A DNA stretch of 20,105 nt from an uncultured Anaerolineaceae bacterium (GTDB lineage Bacteria > Chloroflexota > Anaerolineae > Promineifilales > Promineifilaceae): assembly GCA_937967805.1 (NCBI GenBank), contig CALBTC010000321.1, positions 1-20,105 of the forward strand, given 5' to 3'. A program made the position numbers and the translations under genes. The notes under the pieces were generated by a model. That model saw only the letters and a program-made list of their open reading frames with translations, was not told the DNA's origin and made no database searches. This document shows, one piece after another, positions 7,122 through 14,671 of the stretch (the first letter of the stretch is position 1; every line of letters begins with the position of its first letter).

Positions 7122-8039
7122 ATGCATACCTACACAACTATCCAATACCTAAACTATTTTGAAACAGCTATTTGGCCCATCGGCCAAACGCCACTGCTTA
7201 ACCTGGCGGCAACGGCCGCAGCGGCCGGGCTGCCAGACATCATACAACTGCTGGCCAAAGCGGAATGGTTCAACCCCAGCGGTTCCGTCAAAGACCGGGC
7301 GGCCAAACGCATCATCCAGGTGGCTGAGGCCGAGGGCAAACTTTGGCCCGGCATGACGCTGCTGGATTCCAGTTCGGGCAATATGGCGCTGGCCTATGCC
7401 AGCCTGGGCCGGCTGCACGGCTACAAGGTCAAGCTGGTGGTTCCGGCCAACGCCACCCCCGCCCGGCTGGCGTTGCTGCGCAACTTCGGCATCGACCTGA
7501 TGCTCACAGACCCGGCCTCAGGTTCCGATGGAGCGATGGCCGCAGCCCGTCAATTAGCAGCCCAAAATCCCAACTATTTCTACGCCAACCAATACGACAA
7601 CCCGGCCAACTGGGAAGCGTACTACCACTCGTTGGCGCCGGAAATTTGGCAGCAAACCGGCGGGCGCATAACCCATTTTGTGGCCGGCGTGGGGTCCGGC
7701 GGCACGTTTACCGGCGCGGCCCGCTGGCTGAAGGAACGCAACCCAAACACTGTCTGTGCCACCGTACAGCCTAAAACGGAAAATGAGGGGATTAAGGGGT
7801 TGAAGTTTATGGAAACGGCCGTTCCCCCCAAAGTGTACGATCCTTCGCTGGCTGATAAACACCTGGCAGTGACGGCCGATGAAGCCAAAGAAACACGCCA
7901 ATTGCTGGCCAACTGCGAAGGCCTGTTTGTAGGGCCATCTGGCGCAGCTAATGTCGCCGCCGCTATTCGTCTGGCCCAAACGCTTGAAAAAGGGACAATC
8001 GTCACCCTATTCCCGGATGACAGTCGCTATTACAGTTAG
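7122..8039 (+). CDS. CysM/CysK-family PLP-dependent cysteine synthase, paralogue 1
   Basis: 305 residues of the fold-type II PLP beta-replacement family, which makes cysteine from an activated serine and a sulfur donor. Seen: the PLP lysine in NPSGSVKDRAA (Lys57); the substrate loop SSSGNMALAY; the phosphate-binding glycine loop GVGSGGTFTG; and the C-terminal region LFPDDSRYYS. With the sulfur-carrier genes downstream, a CysM-type enzyme using carrier thiocarboxylate (O-phosphoserine as substrate in Mycobacterium) is more likely than a sulfide-using CysK, but motifs do not decide this. I chose the ATG at 7122 (GGGG at 7113-7116) over 7095, which has no ribosome site. It shares a 29-nt identical DNA stretch (7254-7282) with paralogue 2 (9393-9421), and its C-terminus is shorter. 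Confidence 0.88.
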   Translation: MHTYTTIQYLNYFETAIWPIGQTPLLNLAATAAAAGLPDIIQLLAKAEWFNPSGSVKDRAAKRIIQVAEAEGKLWPGMTLLDSSSGNMALAYASLGRLHGYKVKLVVPANATPARLALLRNFGIDLMLTDPASGSDGAMAAARQLAAQNPNYFYANQYDNPANWEAYYHSLAPEIWQQTGGRITHFVAGVGSGGTFTGAARWLKERNPNTVCATVQPKTENEGIKGLKFMETAVPPKVYDPSLADKHLAVTADEAKETRQLLANCEGLFVGPSGAANVAAAIRLAQTLEKGTIVTLFPDDSRYYS

Positions 8040-8057
8040 CCCATTTCCTGATACAAT
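8029..8057 (+). promoter_or_regulatory. Promoter of yhhN-like gene, extended -10, leaderless
   Basis: ATTACA (8029-8034), 17-bp spacer, TACAAT (8052-8057) preceded by TG-A, an extended -10. The ATG begins 6 nt after the box, so the transcript probably starts at or next to the start codon. The -35 lies inside the last codons of cysM-like gene 1. Confidence 0.5.
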
Positions 8058-8063
8058 TTCTGC

Positions 8064-8813
8064 ATGTTGGTAAATGAACCACCCTTGCCCCCCGTCTCCC
8101 TCACGTTGCTGTGGGTTCTTTGGGCCGTGCTTTTGTTCGGCGGCTTCCTTTTGGGTCCTGCTGATCCCAGCCAGCGTATGCCCCAATGGACCCGGCTAAC
8201 CTCTTCAGCTGTGTTGGTAGTAGCCGGCTGGAGTTGGTTTGCCATCACGCGCCACAATCCGGCCAACAACTTTGTCCTGTGGCTGGCCATCGGCATGAGC
8301 TTTGGCTTTTTAGGCGATCTGTTTATGGCCGGCGTGCTACCCGGCGGCCGTAACGTGCTGGGCGGCATGGCGACATTTGGTTTAGGGCATGTGGCCTACA
8401 TCATTGGCATCTGGCATTATAGCAATCAAATCGGCTTAACCGACGGTTCAATGCGCTGGGGCAGTCTGGTTGTCTGGTGGATTATTGGCGCAGTGGCCTG
8501 GTACTTTGTTGTATATCGGGGGCAGCAGTCGACCACGCTGCATCAGGCGGCGCTGCCGTATGCGCTGCTGCTGGCCAGCACGGCCGGCATGGCTACCGGT
8601 TTGGCGCTGCAACAAAGCCAATTTACCTGGCTGGCCATTGGCGCAGCACTTTTTCTCATCAGCGACCTTATTCTGGCAGCCCAACTATTCAACAACATTA
8701 CATTTCCCCTCATTGGCGATGTCATCTGGCTCACCTATGGTCCGGGGCAAATGATGATTGTGTACAGTGCAGCCACGGCCGTTTACGGCCGTTTCCTCTC
8801 CATCCTCTTCTGA
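8064..8813 (+). CDS. YhhN/TMEM86-family membrane protein (lysoplasmalogenase-like)
   Basis: 249 residues with about eight membrane helices. Family motifs are visible: MSFGFLGDLFMAG (residues about 75-87), ATFGLGHVAYIIG (about 98-110), FLISDLILAAQLF (about 197-209) and a C-terminal YGPGQMMIVYSAA. In the YhhN/TMEM86 family the conserved Asp residues are proposed to hydrolyse the vinyl-ether bond of lysoplasmalogens. Whether this member does so is inference. It starts 24 nt after the cysM-like gene with its own -10 box, and lies between the two cysM paralogues with no obvious sulfur role. Two ACGGCCGT octamers occur in its last codons (8775 and 8785). Confidence 0.85.
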   Translation: MLVNEPPLPPVSLTLLWVLWAVLLFGGFLLGPADPSQRMPQWTRLTSSAVLVVAGWSWFAITRHNPANNFVLWLAIGMSFGFLGDLFMAGVLPGGRNVLGGMATFGLGHVAYIIGIWHYSNQIGLTDGSMRWGSLVVWWIIGAVAWYFVVYRGQQSTTLHQAALPYALLLASTAGMATGLALQQSQFTWLAIGAALFLISDLILAAQLFNNITFPLIGDVIWLTYGPGQMMIVYSAATAVYGRFLSILF

Positions 8814-8938
8814 CACAAAAAACCACTTATCACTTTTCACTTTTTACTGAGAACTGAAGGGGGTAAGATTCCTCACCTTCACCCCATCCAACCCACATGC
8901 GGGAAAAGCTGACGCGAGTCCGTTTATCATTTTCTAAC

Positions 8939-8966
8939 TTGACTGATGCTATCGCTCTGCTATACT
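8939..8966 (+). promoter_or_regulatory. Promoter of cysM-like gene 2
   Basis: TTGACT (8939-8944), 16-bp spacer, TATACT (8961-8966); each box matches consensus at five of six positions. The predicted start is near 8973, leaving an unusually long leader of about 270 nt. Confidence 0.6.
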
Positions 8967-8972
8967 CGCAAC

Positions 8973-9245
8973 TGATTCAACAAATCAAAAATTGGTAAAA
9001 GAGTGTGACTTAAATGATTGGACAATATTGCAGGTGTATTGAGCGAGGGTGGTAACCATCGTTCAACAGCCTGAGAAAATTTCTAAAGCGCTATAGAACG
9101 GTGGTGGCTGCTCTCGCGAAGCAACAACGAGCCTGATTTGCTCTCCTTGTTGTTCTCGCCAGCGAAAAGCTGCGACCGTTTTTTGTTGGGTAACGCGTGA
9201 CCGCTGCCCCTATTTTAGTAATTAATCTCAGGAAACACCTAAATT
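8973..9245 (+). promoter_or_regulatory. Candidate structured cis-regulatory leader RNA of cysM-like gene 2
   Basis: Hand folding gives a long stem: GCGAG (9043-9047) with CTCGC (9113-9117), a 7x7-nt internal loop, then CCATCGTTC (9056-9064) with GAACGGTGG (9096-9104, one G-U pair). A second hairpin follows (9116-9131 with 9143-9159, about 13 pairs), sharing 9116-9117 with the first, so the two compete at that boundary. Then comes CAGC-GAAAA-GCTG (9160-9172) followed by six T (9179-9184), which looks like a weak terminator. AGGGTGGTAACC (9046-9057) resembles the T-box core AGGGUGGNACC, but no CCCT-containing partner directly follows. It could be a divergent T-box, an amino-acid or sulfur-responsive element, or an untested new class. 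Confidence 0.4.
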
Positions 9246-10196
9246 ATGTTGTCAACAATTGAAAGCACACGCATCCTCCCCATTGCCACGGACCCTGCCC
9301 ATAGTTTAGAAGCCCAGGTCGGTAAGACACCGCTGATACGTTTGTGGAATACGGCCGTATCCCACAACATCCCCGACACCGTCGCCATCTACGCCAAAGC
9401 GGAATGGTTCAACCCCAGCGGCTCCGTCAAAGATCGCGCCGCCCTCAACATCATCCGCACCGCCGAAGAAAATGGCCAGCTCCAGCCCGGCATGACGCTG
9501 CTAGATTCCACCTCGGGCAACATGGGCATTGCCTACGCCATGTTAGGCGCAGCCCGCGGCTACAAAGTGAAGCTCACCCTGCCCAGCAATGCCAGCCCGG
9601 AGCGCATCGCCATCCTCAAAGCATACGGCGCCGAACTCATCCTCACCGACCCGCTGGAAGGTTCCGACGGGGCCATTGTGGAAGCGCGCCGCTTAGCGGC
9701 TGAAGACCCGACTTTGTACTACGCCAACCAGTACAACAATTCAGCCAACTGGCAGGCGCACAGTAAAACCACCGCGCCGGAAATCTGGCAGCAAACCGAT
9801 GGGCAAATTACCCATTTTGTAGCCGGATTGGGCACCAGCGGCACCTTTACCGGCACCACCCGCCGCCTGAAGCAGTTCGATCCCAATATTCAGGCATTGG
9901 CTATGCAGCCAGACAGCCCCTTCCATGGCCTGGAAGGACTCAAGCACATGCCCTCGGCCTTAAAACCAGGCATTTACGACGAGGACGTAGCCGACGAGCA
10001 AATAACGGTACGTACGGAAGATGCACACGCAATGGCCCGCACGCTGGCCAAAACCGAAGGGCTTTTCGTCGGCATCTCGGCAGCGGCTGCGGTGGTGGCC
10101 AGCCTAAACGTGGCCAAAACGGTGGATGAAGGCGTCATCGTGACCATCTTGCCCGACAATGGCTTTAAATATTTGAGCGATACGTTGTGGCAGTAA
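9246..10196 (+). CDS. CysM-family PLP-dependent cysteine synthase, paralogue 2
   Basis: 316 residues. Same family as paralogue 1: the PLP lysine in NPSGSVKDRAA (Lys62), substrate loop STSGNMGIAYA, glycine loop GLGTSGTFTG, and a complete C-terminus (ILPDNGFKYLSDTLWQ). It probably forms cysteine from O-phosphoserine or O-acetylserine and the sulfur held on the CysO-like carrier encoded 1 kb downstream; Mycobacterium has the same trio (CysM, CysO, Mec). The start follows AGGAAA (9230-9235) with a long 10-11-nt spacing. It has its own promoter and long leader and is separated from the carrier genes by a SAM riboswitch, so the enzyme and the carrier are regulated separately. Confidence 0.9.
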   Translation: MLSTIESTRILPIATDPAHSLEAQVGKTPLIRLWNTAVSHNIPDTVAIYAKAEWFNPSGSVKDRAALNIIRTAEENGQLQPGMTLLDSTSGNMGIAYAMLGAARGYKVKLTLPSNASPERIAILKAYGAELILTDPLEGSDGAIVEARRLAAEDPTLYYANQYNNSANWQAHSKTTAPEIWQQTDGQITHFVAGLGTSGTFTGTTRRLKQFDPNIQALAMQPDSPFHGLEGLKHMPSALKPGIYDEDVADEQITVRTEDAHAMARTLAKTEGLFVGISAAAAVVASLNVAKTVDEGVIVTILPDNGFKYLSDTLWQ

Positions 10197-10204
10197 GCGT
10201 AATC

Positions 10205-10268
10205 CAGATTGGTCCAATTTTGTTCAGCTAATAGTGTGAAAATATGACGCTAAGATTGGACCAATCTG
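10205..10268. repeat. Paired palindromes CAGATTGGTCCAAT
   Basis: Arms at 10205-10218 and 10255-10268 are perfect 14-bp inverted repeats 36 nt apart. Each arm contains a palindrome ATTGG-N-CCAAT. The same motif appears as a tight pair at 12479-12511. It lies just after the cysM-like gene and before the riboswitch promoter. A transcription-end hairpin or protein site are both possible. Confidence 0.7.
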
Positions 10269-10272
10269 TACA

Positions 10273-10301
10273 TTGACGCCGCCACCCTCTTCTGTTAAGA
10301 T
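10273..10301 (+). promoter_or_regulatory. Promoter of the riboswitch-controlled operon
   Basis: TTGACG (10273-10278), 17-bp spacer, TAAGAT (10296-10301). The predicted start is near 10308, about 30 nt before the first strand of the SAM-I aptamer. Confidence 0.6.
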
Positions 10302-10336
10302 GGCAACCGCTGTAAACAATCACATAGGTTTGCCTA

Positions 10337-10458
10337 TCTTATCCAGAGAGGTTGAGGGAACGGCCCGATGATACCTCAGCAACCGCGACAGCCCCGGCTG
10401 GCGAAATGGTGCTAATTCCGACAAGGGCAGAACAAGCTTCTGCACCTGAAAGATAAGA
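10337..10458 (+). promoter_or_regulatory. SAM-I (S-box) riboswitch
   Basis: The conserved S-box order is seen: P1 TCTTATC (10337-10343) with GATAAGA (10452-10458); AGAGAGGTTGAGGGAACGGC and CCGATGATACCTCAGCAACC (P2 and the conserved core); a short P3 (CAGCC/GGCTG); P4 GGTGC with GCACC around the conserved TAATTCC; and the closing GAAAGATAAG. S-box RNAs bind S-adenosylmethionine and switch off methionine, SAM or sulfur genes. Here it precedes the Mec-CysO-MoeZ operon. CCTGAAAGAT (10445-10454) can pair perfectly with ATCTTTCAGG (10488-10497), giving an antiterminator when SAM is absent. Confidence 0.95.
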
Positions 10459-10476
10459 AGAAGGTTCTGAATTCAG

Positions 10477-10513
10477 ACACCTCCCTCATCTTTCAGGGAG
10501 GTGTTTTTATTTT
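10477..10513 (+). terminator. Rho-independent terminator of the SAM riboswitch
   Basis: A perfect 10-bp stem ACACCTCCCT (10477-10486) / AGGGAGGTGT (10495-10504), 8-nt loop, then TTTTATTTT. It competes with the 10-bp antiterminator formed by 10445-10454 and 10488-10497, so bound SAM should cause termination (an OFF switch). Confidence 0.93.
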
Positions 10514-10520
10514 GAAAAAA

Positions 10521-10594
10521 CCGCAGATTACACAGATTACGCAGATTTGGGATGTCTGACGAGGAAAAATCTGTGTAATCTGCGAAATCTGTGG
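10521..10594. repeat. CAGATTACxCAGATT-type inverted repeat
   Basis: Arms at 10521-10548 and 10567-10594 pair at about 22 of 28 positions and are made of the words CAGATTACACAGATTACGC and TCTGTGTAATCTGCG. It lies between the riboswitch terminator and the Mec start codon, so it forms a hairpin in the mature leader just before translation begins. It is related to the repeat at 14586-14645. Confidence 0.75.
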
Positions 10595-10603
10595 ATAGAA
10601 AAA

Positions 10604-11065
10604 ATGTTGACTTTAAGTAAGGAAATTCACGACGCAATCAAAGCGCATGGGCAGGCCTCATATCCGTTTGAGGGATGTGGGCTGCTGTTGGGTCGGGCTG
10701 ACAACGGCACAAACATCGTGCAGGAAATTCGACCGATGGAAAATGTGTGGCCCAATGAGGCAGAAAAACCGATTCGCTTCAGCATCGACCCTGGCGCGTG
10801 GCAAAAGGTGGAGCTGGAAGCGATGCTGGCCGGCCTGGACGTGATCGGTATTTTCCACAGCCACCCGGACGACGTGCCGGTGGCCTCGCCGCGCGACCTG
10901 GCCTGGGCCAGTTGGCCGGGCTATTCCTATTTGATTACCCAGGTGTTAGAAGGCGAACCGACCTACAGTCAATCGTGGCAACTGGCGGCGGATCGGTCCG
11001 GCTTTATTGAGGAAGAGGTTATTGAAACGGTAACTAATAAGGAACACAGAGATACACGGAGTTGA
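10604..11065 (+). CDS. Mec-type JAMM/MPN+ metalloprotease
   Basis: 153 residues. The zinc protease signature is complete: Glu23 in YPFEGCGLLLG and H85-S-H87-P then S95-P-R-D98. In Mycobacterium, Mec cleaves the CysO-cysteine adduct to free cysteine; a homologous enzyme (HcyD) in Wolinella releases homocysteine. The ATG at 10604 has only a weak GGA upstream and follows the repeat hairpin. First gene after the SAM riboswitch, then CysO 87 nt on. The last 8 codons (from about 11039) are read from the left arm of an intergenic repeat, giving a charged KEHRDTRS tail not expected in the family. Confidence 0.92.
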   Translation: MLTLSKEIHDAIKAHGQASYPFEGCGLLLGRADNGTNIVQEIRPMENVWPNEAEKPIRFSIDPGAWQKVELEAMLAGLDVIGIFHSHPDDVPVASPRDLAWASWPGYSYLITQVLEGEPTYSQSWQLAADRSGFIEEEVIETVTNKEHRDTRS

Positions 11066-11128
11066 GCGGAGTTACGCAGAGATTCTCTGCGAAACTCTGT
11101 GGTTCCTCTGTGAAACTCTGTGTTCCTT
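11039..11128. repeat. AAGGAACACAGAG long hairpin repeat, overlapping the mec stop
   Basis: Perfect 13-bp outer arms AAGGAACACAGAG (11039-11051) / CTCTGTGTTCCTT (11116-11128) enclose an inner hairpin GTTACGCAGAG / CTCTGCGAAAC (10 of 11). The left end supplies the last codons and stop of the Mec gene; the right end stops just before the CysO ribosome site. Confidence 0.8.
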
Positions 11129-11152
11129 TCTTACAACAAGGAGAGAGAACTT

Positions 11153-11422
11153 ATGCCAACTATTCGTATTCCAACCCCGCTACGGCCGTATTCCGGCAAC
11201 AACGCTTCTGTTTCGGTGAACGGTAACGACGTCAGCACCGCCCTGAACGATCTGACGCAGCAGTATCCTGACCTGCGCCAGCATCTGTTTGAGAATGGCG
11301 AGCTGCGCAGCTTTGTCAATATTTACCTGAATCAAGAAGACGTGCGCTATCTGGAAGGTGCAGAAACGGCCGTCGGCGAAAACGACACGTTGATGATTAT
11401 TCCTTCCATTGCCGGAGGTTAA
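11153..11422 (+). CDS. CysO/ThiS/MoaD-type ubiquitin-like sulfur carrier protein
   Basis: 89 residues with a beta-grasp pattern and the diagnostic C-terminal Gly-Gly (IIPSIAGG, then stop). The glycine carboxylate is adenylated and converted to a thiocarboxylate that donates sulfur. An N-terminal strand (IRIPTPLRPYSG) and a central DVSTALNDLTQQYPDLRQHL helix match CysO-like carriers, which are longer than ThiS. AAGGAG (11138-11143) fixes the start. Partners in the same operon are Mec (release) and MoeZ (activation), with CysM enzymes upstream. A homocysteine carrier (HcyS-like) is an alternative. Confidence 0.93.
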   Translation: MPTIRIPTPLRPYSGNNASVSVNGNDVSTALNDLTQQYPDLRQHLFENGELRSFVNIYLNQEDVRYLEGAETAVGENDTLMIIPSIAGG

Positions 11423-11425
11423 GAA

Positions 11426-11520
11426 CAGTAATCGGTTATCGGTGGGCGGTATTCGGTGAGCTTTAGCCAAATGCATCGCTCACCGATAATGGTTTACCGA
11501 TTACCGATAACGGTTTACCG
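11426..11520. repeat. GTAATCGGTTATCGGT-type degenerate repeat block
   Basis: Units such as ATCGGTTATCGGTGGGCGGT on the left and CTCACCGATAATGG / TTACCGATTACCGATAACGG on the right are mutually complementary; CGGTGAGC (11454-11461) pairs with GCTCACCG near 11480. Non-coding, between cysO and the DUF4395 gene. Confidence 0.7.
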
Positions 11521-11551
11521 GCTTCCTGGCTGGAAGGATGGAGAAAAATTG

Positions 11552-12007
11552 ATGAGCATCCAAAAAGAACGAAAAGTAGACCATTCCGCGCTGCGGGTGA
11601 ACCAGGCGTTTATCATTGCTTTGAGCCTGCTGGCCTTTATTTTGAACAACGTCTGGCTGGCGGCGTTTGTGGGATTGGTGATGCTGCTGGGAACGGCCGT
11701 TCCCAGCCTATCCCTCTTCAAACGCATCTACCAACACGCCCTGCGCCCCGCCGGGCTGGTGAAGCCAGACGTCATTGTTGATAATCCGGAACCGCACCGC
11801 TTTGCCCAGGGCTTTGGCGGCGTGGTCGTGGCGCTGGCCGCTGTGAGTTTGCTGGCCGGACTGCCCGTGCTGGGTTGGGGTCTGGTCTGGCTGGTCATCG
11901 CCCTGGCCGCGCTGAACCTGGTCCTGGGCTTCTGCGCCGGCTGCTTTGTTTACTACCAGCTCGGCAAGCTGGGCCTGCCCGGCTTCCGCGTCAGCCCGAT
12001 CCGGTGA
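11552..12007 (+). CDS. DUF4395 membrane protein
   Basis: 151 residues with about four membrane helices (residues about 20-50 and 90-135). The family features are visible: the early DHSALRVNQAF segment, EPHRFAQGFGG near residue 88, and the C-terminal FCAGCFVYY with Cys128 and Cys131 at the end of the last helix. DUF4395 proteins recur next to thioredoxin-like and sulfurtransferase genes, and the next gene here is a membrane thioredoxin. The CxxC pair could accept or pass electrons or sulfane sulfur; this is inference. GGAG at 11540-11543 sets the ATG at 11552. A run upstream in frame is repeat DNA and was not taken as coding. Confidence 0.85.
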   Translation: MSIQKERKVDHSALRVNQAFIIALSLLAFILNNVWLAAFVGLVMLLGTAVPSLSLFKRIYQHALRPAGLVKPDVIVDNPEPHRFAQGFGGVVVALAAVSLLAGLPVLGWGLVWLVIALAALNLVLGFCAGCFVYYQLGKLGLPGFRVSPIR

Positions 12008-12010
12008 GGC

Positions 12011-12089
12011 GGTGGCCGGTAATCGGTTATCCGTAAATCGGTGGCCGGTTCACTGTTTACCGATCACCGATTACCGCTTACGGATTACC
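12011..12089. repeat. GGTAATCGGTTATCCG-type degenerate repeat block
   Basis: GGCCGGTAATCGG-type units on the left oppose TTTACCGATCACCGATTACCG units on the right. The block ends directly at the ATG of the thioredoxin-like gene and leaves no ordinary ribosome site. Confidence 0.7.
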
Positions 12090-12476
12090 ATGATCGAACG
12101 ACTACTTATCACCACCCTACTCATCCTGCTTGGCACCACGGCGTATGCTGCCTTTAAGCGGCGGCATGTGCGGGTGTTGGGAGATTTGGAAACGGCCGTT
12201 TCCCACATCCCCACCATCCTTTACTTTGCCAGCGAGAGCTGCGCCGCTTGCCCCAGCCAGGCGCGCTATTTGGACCAACTGGTATTGCTATGGCAGGATA
12301 GATTAAACGTGCAAAAAATTGATGCGGAAGTGGAGCCGGAAACGGCCGTCAAATACGGTGTCTTCACCCTGCCTACCACCATTCTCATCGACCAGCAAGG
12401 CGACGTGCGCGAGATCAACTATGGCCTCACCCACACGCAAAAGCTCACCCAGCAGGTCGCCCGGCTGGCTATTTAG
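12090..12476 (+). CDS. Membrane-anchored thioredoxin-like protein
   Basis: 128 residues: an N-terminal hydrophobic anchor (residues 3-20, LLITTLLILLGTTAYAAF) followed by a thioredoxin fold with the redox motif ESC51-A-A-C54 and the cis-proline loop LPTTILID. It probably faces outward and works with the neighbouring DUF4395 CxxC protein, perhaps delivering reductant or sulfur for carrier loading. That link is inference from gene order. No Shine-Dalgarno is seen; the ATG directly follows the repeat block. Two ACGGCCGT octamers lie inside the gene (12192 and 12342). Confidence 0.85.
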   Translation: MIERLLITTLLILLGTTAYAAFKRRHVRVLGDLETAVSHIPTILYFASESCAACPSQARYLDQLVLLWQDRLNVQKIDAEVEPETAVKYGVFTLPTTILIDQQGDVREINYGLTHTQKLTQQVARLAI

Positions 12477-12478
12477 CG

Positions 12479-12511
12479 AGATTGGGCCAATCTGGCAGAT
12501 TGGCCCAATCT
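12479..12511. repeat. AGATTGGGCCAATCT hairpin
   Basis: A perfect 15-bp stem AGATTGGGCCAATCT (12479-12493), GGC loop, AGATTGGCCCAATCT (12497-12511). Six T (12521-12526) follow after 9 nt, too far for a classic terminator, but the hairpin may reduce read-through into moeZ. It has the same ATTGG-N-CCAAT core as 10205-10268. Confidence 0.75.
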
Positions 12512-12543
12512 GGAGAAACATTTTTTCTTATTGGAGAAACCCT

Positions 12544-13758
12544 ATGAGCAGTAAAACCTTAATCAACCCGGCGGCAGTGGCTGATGTCAGCCTGTCGCAT
12601 GAAGAAGTGGAGCGGTACAGTCGCCACCTGATCATGCCGGAAGTGGGCATGGAAGGGCAGAAAAAGCTCAAGGCCGCCAGCGTCTTACTGATTGGTGCCG
12701 GTGGACTTGGCTCACCTCTGGCGATGTATCTGGCCGCGGCGGGCATCGGCCGTATTGGTCTGGTCGATTACGACGTCGTCGATTACACAAACCTCCAGCG
12801 ACAGATCATCCACGGCACCAAAGACGTGGGGCGACCCAAGCTGGACAGCGCCAAAGATCGCATTTTGGACATCAATCCGCACATCCAGGTAGACACCTAC
12901 GAGGTGCCGCTGACCTCCGACAACGCCCTGGAGCTGTTTGAACCGTACGACATCATCATCGACGGCACAGACAACTTCCCCACCCGCTATCTAACCAACG
13001 ACGCCTGCGTGCTGTTGGGCAAACCCAACGTCTACGGCAGCATCTTTCGCTTTGAGGGGCAATCATCGGTCTTTTATGCCAAGGAGGGGCCATGCTACCG
13101 CTGCCTCTTCCCCGAACCGCCGCCGCCTGGACTGGTGCCCAGCTGCGCCGAAGGTGGCGTGTTGGGCATTTTGCCCGGCACGATTGGCGCGATTCAGGCC
13201 ACGGAAGCGGTGAAGCTGATTTTGGGTGAAGGCGAACCGCTGATCGGCCGTTTGCTGCTGTACGATGCCCTGAACATGGAGTTTGACCAGGTGCGCCTGC
13301 GCAAAAATCCCGACTGCCCCGTGTGCAGCGAAAACCCCACCCTCACCGAACTGATCGACTACGAGCAGTTTTGCGGCATGCCCGCCCACGACCGCAGCCA
13401 TTTTTCGGCCGTGGAACAAAGCAACGGCGACGGCGTGCCGCAGATGGCCCCGGCGCAACTCAAAGCGCGGCTGGATGCCGGCGACAGCCTGTACATTCTG
13501 GACGTGCGCGAGCCTCACGAGTGGGAAATCTCCAACCTGAGCCATTTGGGTGCCCATCTTATTCCCAAGGGCCAGGTGGTGAACCGGCTTAATGAGCTGG
13601 ACACGGCGCAGGAAATTGTGGTCCAGTGCCGCTCCGGTGCCCGCAGCGCCGACATCGTGCGCGAGCTGCAAAAACACGGCTTCAAAAAGCTGTGGAACCT
13701 GGACGGCGGTATCAACCGCTGGGCCAAAGAAGTCGAACCGGAACTGCCTACTTATTAA
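12544..13758 (+). CDS. moeZ: MoeZ/MoeB-type E1 sulfur-carrier adenylyltransferase with rhodanese domain
   Basis: 404 residues. The N-terminal ThiF/MoeB domain has the ATP loop GAGGLGS (51-57), DGTDNFPTRY, the catalytic-region Cys201 in VPSCAEGG and two zinc CxxC pairs (Cys184/Cys187 and Cys258/Cys261). The C-terminal rhodanese domain (about 300-400) has the active loop QCRSGARS with Cys362. In Mycobacterium MoeZ adenylates CysO and loads sulfur from the rhodanese Cys, making the thiocarboxylate used by CysM. Length and layout match MoeZ well. GGAG at 12533-12536 with 7-nt spacing fixes the ATG. It is the last gene of the riboswitch-controlled operon. It may also serve ThiS or MoaD carriers elsewhere. 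Confidence 0.94.
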   Translation: MSSKTLINPAAVADVSLSHEEVERYSRHLIMPEVGMEGQKKLKAASVLLIGAGGLGSPLAMYLAAAGIGRIGLVDYDVVDYTNLQRQIIHGTKDVGRPKLDSAKDRILDINPHIQVDTYEVPLTSDNALELFEPYDIIIDGTDNFPTRYLTNDACVLLGKPNVYGSIFRFEGQSSVFYAKEGPCYRCLFPEPPPPGLVPSCAEGGVLGILPGTIGAIQATEAVKLILGEGEPLIGRLLLYDALNMEFDQVRLRKNPDCPVCSENPTLTELIDYEQFCGMPAHDRSHFSAVEQSNGDGVPQMAPAQLKARLDAGDSLYILDVREPHEWEISNLSHLGAHLIPKGQVVNRLNELDTAQEIVVQCRSGARSADIVRELQKHGFKKLWNLDGGINRWAKEVEPELPTY

Positions 13759-13772
13759 TTAACCAATGAAAT

Positions 13773-13835
13773 GAGGAGTGAGCATCCTCAGATGCGAACG
13801 GGTTGTAAAAACGCATCTGAAGATGCTCACTCCTC
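13773..13835. repeat. Long inverted repeat after moeZ
   Basis: 24-nt arms (13773-13796, starting GAGGAGTGAGCATC; and 13812-13835, ending GATGCTCACTCCTC) pair at 23 of 24 positions with a 15-nt loop. No T-run follows on the plus strand. It may end the sulfur operon transcript or be an interspersed element. Confidence 0.8.
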
Positions 13836-13963
13836 CAATTGTATTTTCGTGTCAATCGCTTAACAGTTTTTGCCCCTTGTATTTAGGACAATTGTTGCTT
13901 GCATCTAGTGACGGCTCTCATTTATTTTGAGGCATGTTCATAAAACACTTTAGGAGGCTAACT

Positions 13964-14575
13964 GTGAAAAAAACCCTGTTTCTTCTGTTTTTACTATCCG
14001 TTTTGCTTGGCGCTGCGGCTTGCGATGGCGGCAGCAGCGGCACGGAACCGCCTAGCGATCCGGCCGAACTCAAAAGCTTTCACCTGGCGGAAGCGTGTAC
14101 CGGCACGGTAATCGATGTGGCTGCCGAGTACGATGCCGGCAGCGGTGGTCCCCATCTCATTGCCATGTACAGGCAAAATACATTTGACGAAACGGTGTAC
14201 GACTTCATGTTTCCCTCAGAGACTGATTTGCCGGAGGAATGGACGGTACCGGTAGACCAGCCGTTTAGCGAGATTGAACTGGTCGGCTGCCTGGCGCGGG
14301 TAGAAGAAACGCTGGTGGAAACGTGCGAAGGGTACGAAATCGACGAGACTGATGACGAAGGCGTCGTGGAAATTTACGATGCCGTTTACGAACTGACGGT
14401 TTACACGCCAAAGACGGGCGAAGTCGTGGGCACGGAGATCATCGAGACGTTTATGGATGAGTGCCCGTCGTTTGTGATGTTTTCCACCGGTCCCGGTGAA
14501 GATTTAGTGGAAGAACGGTACGGCCAGCCCACCGATGATCTGCTAAATCTGGTAGAATCGTACGTGAATCCGTAA
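13964..14575 (+). CDS. Secreted lipoprotein, unknown function
   Basis: 203 residues from a GTG start with an excellent AGGAGG (13952-13957) 6 nt upstream. Residues 1-16 form a signal peptide (KKTLFLLFLLSVLLG) ending in the lipobox-like AAAC, so Cys20 is probably lipidated. The mature part is very acidic with scattered Cys residues and no family I recognise. An upstream ATG at 13934 would add 10 residues but lacks a ribosome site. It stands between two repeats as a single-gene unit. Confidence 0.8.
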   Translation: MKKTLFLLFLLSVLLGAAACDGGSSGTEPPSDPAELKSFHLAEACTGTVIDVAAEYDAGSGGPHLIAMYRQNTFDETVYDFMFPSETDLPEEWTVPVDQPFSEIELVGCLARVEETLVETCEGYEIDETDDEGVVEIYDAVYELTVYTPKTGEVVGTEIIETFMDECPSFVMFSTGPGEDLVEERYGQPTDDLLNLVESYVNP

Positions 14576-14585
14576 AAGCGCTAAC

Positions 14586-14645
14586 ATCAAAGATTACGCA
14601 GATTAAAAAGATTTTTAAGTCCGGCAAATCTGCGTAATCTTTGAT
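14586..14645. repeat. Perfect 19-bp inverted repeat ATCAAAGATTACGCAGATT
   Basis: Arms 14586-14604 and 14627-14645 pair without mismatch around a 22-nt AT-rich loop. It shares the GATTACGCAGATT word with the repeat before mec (10521-10594). It could act as a boundary hairpin between the lipoprotein and phosphatase genes. Confidence 0.8.
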
Positions 14646-14671
14646 TTCAAATCATAAATTCGGGAAGTTCT

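Larger units (their letters stand above)
8814..9245 (+). other. Intergenic region with promoter and long leader before cysM-like gene 2
   Basis: 432 bp without a gene. The first about 50 bp carry CACTTATCACTTTTCAC-like repeat words related to the degenerate family. 8939-8966 is a promoter; from about 8973 to 9245 the DNA would be transcribed as a leader with extensive pairing, described separately. Confidence 0.6.
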